Assembly: GCA_965262595.1 (NCBI GenBank)
Contig: OZ253548.1
Location: 744,001 to 808,000 of the forward strand
Reading direction: 5' to 3'
Length of the DNA: 64,000 bases
Origin: CATQHB01 sp965262595
Lineage (GTDB): Bacteria > Chloroflexota > Dehalococcoidia > Lucifugimonadales > UBA3495
The translations under genes were made by a program, and so were the position numbers. The notes under the pieces were generated by a model that saw only the letters and a program-made list of their open reading frames with translations, ran no database searches and was not told the DNA's origin. Below are positions 60,276 through 64,000 of the stretch, piece by piece. The first letter of the stretch is position 1, and the number at the start of each line of letters is the position of its first letter.

Positions 60276-61271
60276 ATGCGAACTATTGATATTCACGCCC
60301 ATATTACTCCCCAATGTTTCTGGAGAGCCACGGAAAACGGTGGAGACTGGCATAGCCTGAAGCGGGAACAGGATGCTCGGGGAAGAGAGATTGCCGTCAT
60401 TGGCGAACAGCGCGGCGGGTTGCCTCCCAAGGCGCGGTGGACTCCCGAAGAGCGGATGACGGATATGGATTCGCTGGGAGTGGACGTCCATGTGCTATCG
60501 CCTTATTCCGGTTTTTACAATTACAGCCTCGACACCGACATAGCCGTGGCAACCTCCCGGGATTCCAACGATGAAATAGCCCAAATGGTCAAGAGCTGGC
60601 CCGACCGATTCGCCGGGCTGGGCACTTTGCCGATGCAGGATGTGAATGCGGCCGTTGCCGAGCTGGAAAGAATCATGGTCCAGATGGGATTCAAAGGGGC
60701 CATGATCAACGACCACATCAACGGGAAAATGCTGGACGAACCGGAATTTCTCCCCTTTTGGAAGGCGGCGGAACAAATGGGGGCGTTGATCCTTTTCCAT
60801 CAGGGCGACGACACTATCGTTGACTACCGTATCGACCGATACCACCTGCCCAATACTATCGGCAACCTGGCCGACCGGGCGGTTACCTTTGCTTCCCTGG
60901 TAATGGGCGGCGTAATGGACGCTTGCCCCGACCTGAAAATCTGCTTGGCTCATGGCGGAGGCTATACCTGCTACGGTATTGGCCGCGTGGACCGGGGGTG
61001 GCGTGGTCTGCCGGAGTCGGCAACCAAGAACACCCAACCACCGAGCGAATACCTGCGGCGCTTTTACTACGATTGCATTGTTTATACCGAGGAGTCTCTC
61101 CGTTACCTGATTGACACGGTGGGCGCAGACCGGGTGTTATTTGGCACCGATTGGCCCTACGATATGGTTTTTGATTGGCCGGTGTCCTGGATACTCGGCC
61201 TGGAAAACATTACCCAGGATGAAAAGGAACTGATTCTGTGGAAGAACCTGGAGAGCCTCTTGGACCTTTAA
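60276..61271 (+). CDS. Amidohydrolase 2 family (ACMSD-like) metal hydrolase/decarboxylase
   Basis: A 331-residue TIM-barrel enzyme. Metal residues: IDIHAH at the start, His in ILFHQGDD near 175, His in CLAHGGGY near 225 and Asp in LFGTDWPYD near 288. The family includes ACMSD and gamma-resorcylate decarboxylase, which remove CO2 from aromatic or muconate-like acids. GGAGAGGACAA precedes the ATG. A paralogue of the same length follows 103 nt downstream, suggesting duplication. Confidence 0.9.
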   Translation: MRTIDIHAHITPQCFWRATENGGDWHSLKREQDARGREIAVIGEQRGGLPPKARWTPEERMTDMDSLGVDVHVLSPYSGFYNYSLDTDIAVATSRDSNDEIAQMVKSWPDRFAGLGTLPMQDVNAAVAELERIMVQMGFKGAMINDHINGKMLDEPEFLPFWKAAEQMGALILFHQGDDTIVDYRIDRYHLPNTIGNLADRAVTFASLVMGGVMDACPDLKICLAHGGGYTCYGIGRVDRGWRGLPESATKNTQPPSEYLRRFYYDCIVYTEESLRYLIDTVGADRVLFGTDWPYDMVFDWPVSWILGLENITQDEKELILWKNLESLLDL

Positions 61272-61374
61272 CCCGGCGGACGGTCCAAAAACCCCGGACC
61301 CGGATTATTGGCCCTTGGCCTTGGCGCTATGATCCAAGCTATTACCCCAGCTATCACCCTTGGGAGGTTACCGG

Positions 61375-62370
61375 ATGCGAAGCATAGACATTCATGCGCA
61401 TACCTTTACCCGGTCAATGTTTGCTACCCTGGATTCCGGCCAGGACTGGTACGGTATGCACTACGAGGGAGAGGACAAACAGAGCCTCTTTATAAAACCG
61501 GGCAAGAGCGTCGGCATCAATCCGAAGCTGAAGTTCACCCCGGAAGAACGAATCGAGGACATGGACCGCTTGGGCACCGAAGTCCAGGTCGTGTCGCTGC
61601 ATACCCAGGTTTTCGGTTACCACCTGGATTCCGCTGCCGGTCTGGCCCAGGCCAAAGAAGTGAATGACGATATCGCCGCGTTTGTCGGGGAAGAGCCGAA
61701 ACGCTTCGCCGGTATGGGAACCCTCCCAGTACAGGACGTAGCGGCATCCATCGCAGAGCTGGACCGAGCGGTTAATATGTTGGGACTCAAGGGAGTCGAA
61801 CTGGACACCGTAGCCAACGGCAAAAATTGGGACGAACCCGAGTTTCTGCCCTTGTTCAAGGCTGCCGAGTCTTTGGGCGCGGTGTTGTTCTTTCACCCCC
61901 AACCCCAACATAACATTATGCTGGAGCGGGCCAGCCGCTATGCCCTGCCCAACAGCATCGGGGTTCCCCTGGAGGACACCTTACTGGTAGCCACCCTGAT
62001 ATTTGGCGGAATATTGGAAAAGTGTCCCGACCTCCGAGTGTGTGTGGCCCACGGCGGCGGCCCAGCCTGCTTTGGCATGGGCCGGATGGATCGGGGGTGG
62101 CAAGTCAGGTCCGAAGCCCGGGTAAACATTAGCAAGCCGCCCAGCGCCTACCAGCGCCGCCTCTACTACGATACGGTAGTGATGAGCGAGACTGCACTGC
62201 GCTTTCTGATTGACCGGGTAGGAATAGACCGAGTGGTGCTGGGCAGCGACTATCCCTTCGTGCCTTGGGACCCTTCTCCCGCCGGTTGGGTACAAGGACT
62301 GGAAAGCCTGACTCAAGACGAAAAAGACCGAATCCTTTGGAAGAACCTGGAAGAGCTGCTGGGACTTTAG
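61375..62370 (+). CDS. Amidohydrolase 2 family enzyme, paralogue of the upstream gene
   Basis: 331 residues, like the previous gene in plan: RSIDIHAHTFTR, FTPEERIEDMDRLG, VLFFHPQPQHN near 178, CVAHGGGPACFGMGRMDRGW near 225 and VLGSDYPFVPWD near 286. All metal ligands are present. I chose the ATG at 61375 because GGGAGG precedes it. It differs at substrate-facing positions (QPQ for QGD), so the two probably act on related but different acids. Confidence 0.9.
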   Translation: MRSIDIHAHTFTRSMFATLDSGQDWYGMHYEGEDKQSLFIKPGKSVGINPKLKFTPEERIEDMDRLGTEVQVVSLHTQVFGYHLDSAAGLAQAKEVNDDIAAFVGEEPKRFAGMGTLPVQDVAASIAELDRAVNMLGLKGVELDTVANGKNWDEPEFLPLFKAAESLGAVLFFHPQPQHNIMLERASRYALPNSIGVPLEDTLLVATLIFGGILEKCPDLRVCVAHGGGPACFGMGRMDRGWQVRSEARVNISKPPSAYQRRLYYDTVVMSETALRFLIDRVGIDRVVLGSDYPFVPWDPSPAGWVQGLESLTQDEKDRILWKNLEELLGL

Positions 62371-62422
62371 GCCGGTAACGCACTTTGGGGACTACCTCAT
62401 TTCTTTAGGCAGGTTTTAAGTT

Positions 62423-64000
62423 ATGGACAACCTTTGGTCGGAAAGCTCGGCCCAGGAATTGAACGACCTGGATAAATTGGTCTATATGAGCCGCCTGATC
62501 GGCGCTGATCCTTCCCTGGTGGTTTGGGGCGGCGGCAATACCTCCATCAAGGTTACCGAGAAAGACTTCCTGGGGCGGGACGTGCAGGTTATGCGGATCA
62601 AAGGCTCCGGCTCGGACTTGAAGTCGATGGAGCGGTGGCAGTTTCCCCGGCTCAAGCTGGAGGAAGTCCTGCCCGTTTTTGAGCGCGGCGATATGTCGGA
62701 CGAGGAGATGGTGGACTACCTGGACCGGTGCGTACTTGACCCCAACTCGCCGCGCCCGTCCATTGAAACATTGCTGCACGCCTTCCTGCCCTTTATGTGC
62801 GTCGCCCATTCGCACGCCGACGCCGTAGTCGGACTTACCAACAACCGGGAAGCCGAGGATATTCTGCAGCGAGTGTATGGAAACAATATTGGGGTAGTGG
62901 AATACCTTCGTCCCGGCTTTCAATTATCCAAATTGGTGGGGCTGGCCGTTAAGGAATCGCCGCGCCTTGACGGCGTGGTGCTGGTGAATCACGGATTGTT
63001 TACCTGGGGAGACAGCGCCAAGGATGCCTACGACCGACATATTGACCTGGTAACCAAAGCCGAGGAGTACGCTGCTTCCGGTACTGGAACTGTCTTCGGC
63101 GGCTGGAGGCAGAGTCCACTGGCTGCCGACCGAAGAAAAGAGGTTGCCGCCGCCGTCGCCCCGACATTGCGGGGTCTGGTCAGCCAGCAGAATCGAGCCG
63201 TGCTGCGCTTCGATGACGCTCCGGACATTTTGGACTTTATCGGTTCCACCGAGGGCAAGCGTCTAAGCAGCATCGGGCCGGCCACTCCCGACCACCTGAT
63301 TCATACCAAGCGTAAACCCCTGTGGCTGGAGGTTGACGACCCGGAAGATACGGCTGCGGTCATGGAGCAGTTGCGGCGGAGTATGGCCGATTACGCCAAA
63401 GAATATGCAGATTGGTATCAGGCCAATACAACGGGCGAAGACTCCATGCTGGATGCCTTTCCCAGAGTAATTCTCCTGCCCGGCGTAGGCATGTGGACTA
63501 CGGGCCGCGACGCCCGGGCTTCCCTGATAACCAACAACATTTATCACCGCACGATCAACGTGCTGCATACTGCCCAATCGGTCAGCGATTATTCTTCCCT
63601 GACCGCCAAAGACGCTTACGACGCTGAGTATTGGCCCCTGGAGCTGTACAAGCTGACCCTGGCCCCTCCGGAGAAGGAACTGGCCCGTCAAGTGGCCTTG
63701 GTAACCGGCGCGGCCAGTGGTATCGGCAAGGTTATCGCGGAGCGGCTGGCCGCCGAGGGCGCTCACGTGATTGTCACCGACCTGAATGCCGACGGCGCGG
63801 AAGATGTAGCCAGAGGGATTAACCGGTCAGCCGGGCCGGAAAGGGCCGCGGCTTTTCCAATGAACGTAGCGGATGGCGACCAGGTCAAGCAAGTGTTTCA
63901 GGCTTTGCGCCGCACTTATGGCGGACTCGACATCCTGGTATCCAATGCCGGCATCGCCCCGGTAGGAACCATCGACGCCCTTTCCCTGGAAGTCTGGCAA
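62423..64000 (+). CDS. Bifunctional aldolase/short-chain dehydrogenase (partial, runs off window)
   Basis: At least 526 codons to the window end, no stop. Residues 1-420 are a class II aldolase (VVWGGGNTSIKV, SIETLLHAFLPFMCVAHSHADAVVG with metal His residues, VNHGLFTWG). From about 425 an SDR begins (QVALVTGAASGIGKVIAERL, LVSNAGIAPVG). This two-domain form matches the RhaD/AraD-like sugar aldolase-dehydrogenases that act on deoxysugar phosphates. The ATG follows AGGCAGG. It follows the amidohydrolase pair. Confidence 0.88.
   Translation, partial: MDNLWSESSAQELNDLDKLVYMSRLIGADPSLVVWGGGNTSIKVTEKDFLGRDVQVMRIKGSGSDLKSMERWQFPRLKLEEVLPVFERGDMSDEEMVDYLDRCVLDPNSPRPSIETLLHAFLPFMCVAHSHADAVVGLTNNREAEDILQRVYGNNIGVVEYLRPGFQLSKLVGLAVKESPRLDGVVLVNHGLFTWGDSAKDAYDRHIDLVTKAEEYAASGTGTVFGGWRQSPLAADRRKEVAAAVAPTLRGLVSQQNRAVLRFDDAPDILDFIGSTEGKRLSSIGPATPDHLIHTKRKPLWLEVDDPEDTAAVMEQLRRSMADYAKEYADWYQANTTGEDSMLDAFPRVILLPGVGMWTTGRDARASLITNNIYHRTINVLHTAQSVSDYSSLTAKDAYDAEYWPLELYKLTLAPPEKELARQVALVTGAASGIGKVIAERLAAEGAHVIVTDLNADGAEDVARGINRSAGPERAAAFPMNVADGDQVKQVFQALRRTYGGLDILVSNAGIAPVGTIDALSLEVWQ

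Overview
The window is a piece of bacterial chromosome, fairly GC-rich, with normal gene density on both strands. I infer a Chloroflexota bacterium of the Dehalococcoidia/SAR202 kind. The reasons are the mix of SCP2-type thiolases with OB-fold (DUF35) partners, an F420-type luciferase-like oxidoreductase, an alkyl-DHAP-synthase-like FAD oxidase, several amidohydrolases, a DUF3105 protein and very frequent TTG start codons. This placement rests on gene content only and is moderate in confidence.

Layout. 1-10 kb: VOC protein, EVE protein, acyl-CoA synthetase, OB-fold protein plus thiolase, HpaI-type aldolase, RNase D, zinc peptidase, EamA transporter. 10.4-20 kb: tRNA-Glu, then a plus-strand purine run (guaA, purD, two unknown genes, purE, a HAD phosphatase, purB, purC, a DUF3105 protein, purS). 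20-26 kb: beta-propeller protein, thioredoxin-like protein, a candidate selenocysteine glutaredoxin, a small monooxygenase, a GSAM-like aminotransferase and an MFS transporter. 26-28.4 kb: minC-minD-minE with overlapping ends. 29-31.7 kb: a thiolase and an HMG-CoA-synthase-like/OB-fold fusion. 32-38.5 kb: S41 protease, smpB, gamma carbonic anhydrase, LLM oxidoreductase, lamin-tail lipoprotein, and a candidate structured RNA ahead of a protein with two internal repeats. 39-45.3 kb (minus strand): SDR, glycosyltransferase, purH, purM, purF. 45.4-49.2 kb (minus strand): the rpmH-rnpA-yidD-yidC-jag operon with a lipoprotein beta-propeller inserted. 49.5-53.4 kb: tRNA-Leu, amidase with a small partner, FAD oxidase. 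53.6-57.4 kb: a decaying accessory stretch with an internally deleted IS701-type element, a broken yihY gene and orphan ORFs. 57.6-64 kb: alpha/beta hydrolase, a radical-SAM-like protein without its cluster cysteines, two tandem amidohydrolases and a bifunctional aldolase/dehydrogenase cut by the window end.

How the genes work together. Seven IMP-pathway genes (purD, purE, purB, purC, purS, purH/M/F in two clusters) plus guaA cover much of purine synthesis. purL, purQ, purN and purK are not in the window. The rpmH operon couples ribosome and RNase P parts to membrane-protein insertion. The Min genes place the division site. The remaining genes look like scavenging and degradation of lipid-like or aromatic organic matter.

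The most interesting observation is a 71-codon glutaredoxin-like gene (complement 21880..22095) that the ORF list misses. An in-frame UGA sits exactly where the redox cysteine belongs. A strong Shine-Dalgarno precedes the gene, and a bacterial SECIS-like hairpin follows the UGA at suitable spacing. A Cys-to-stop mutation would look the same at the codon itself.
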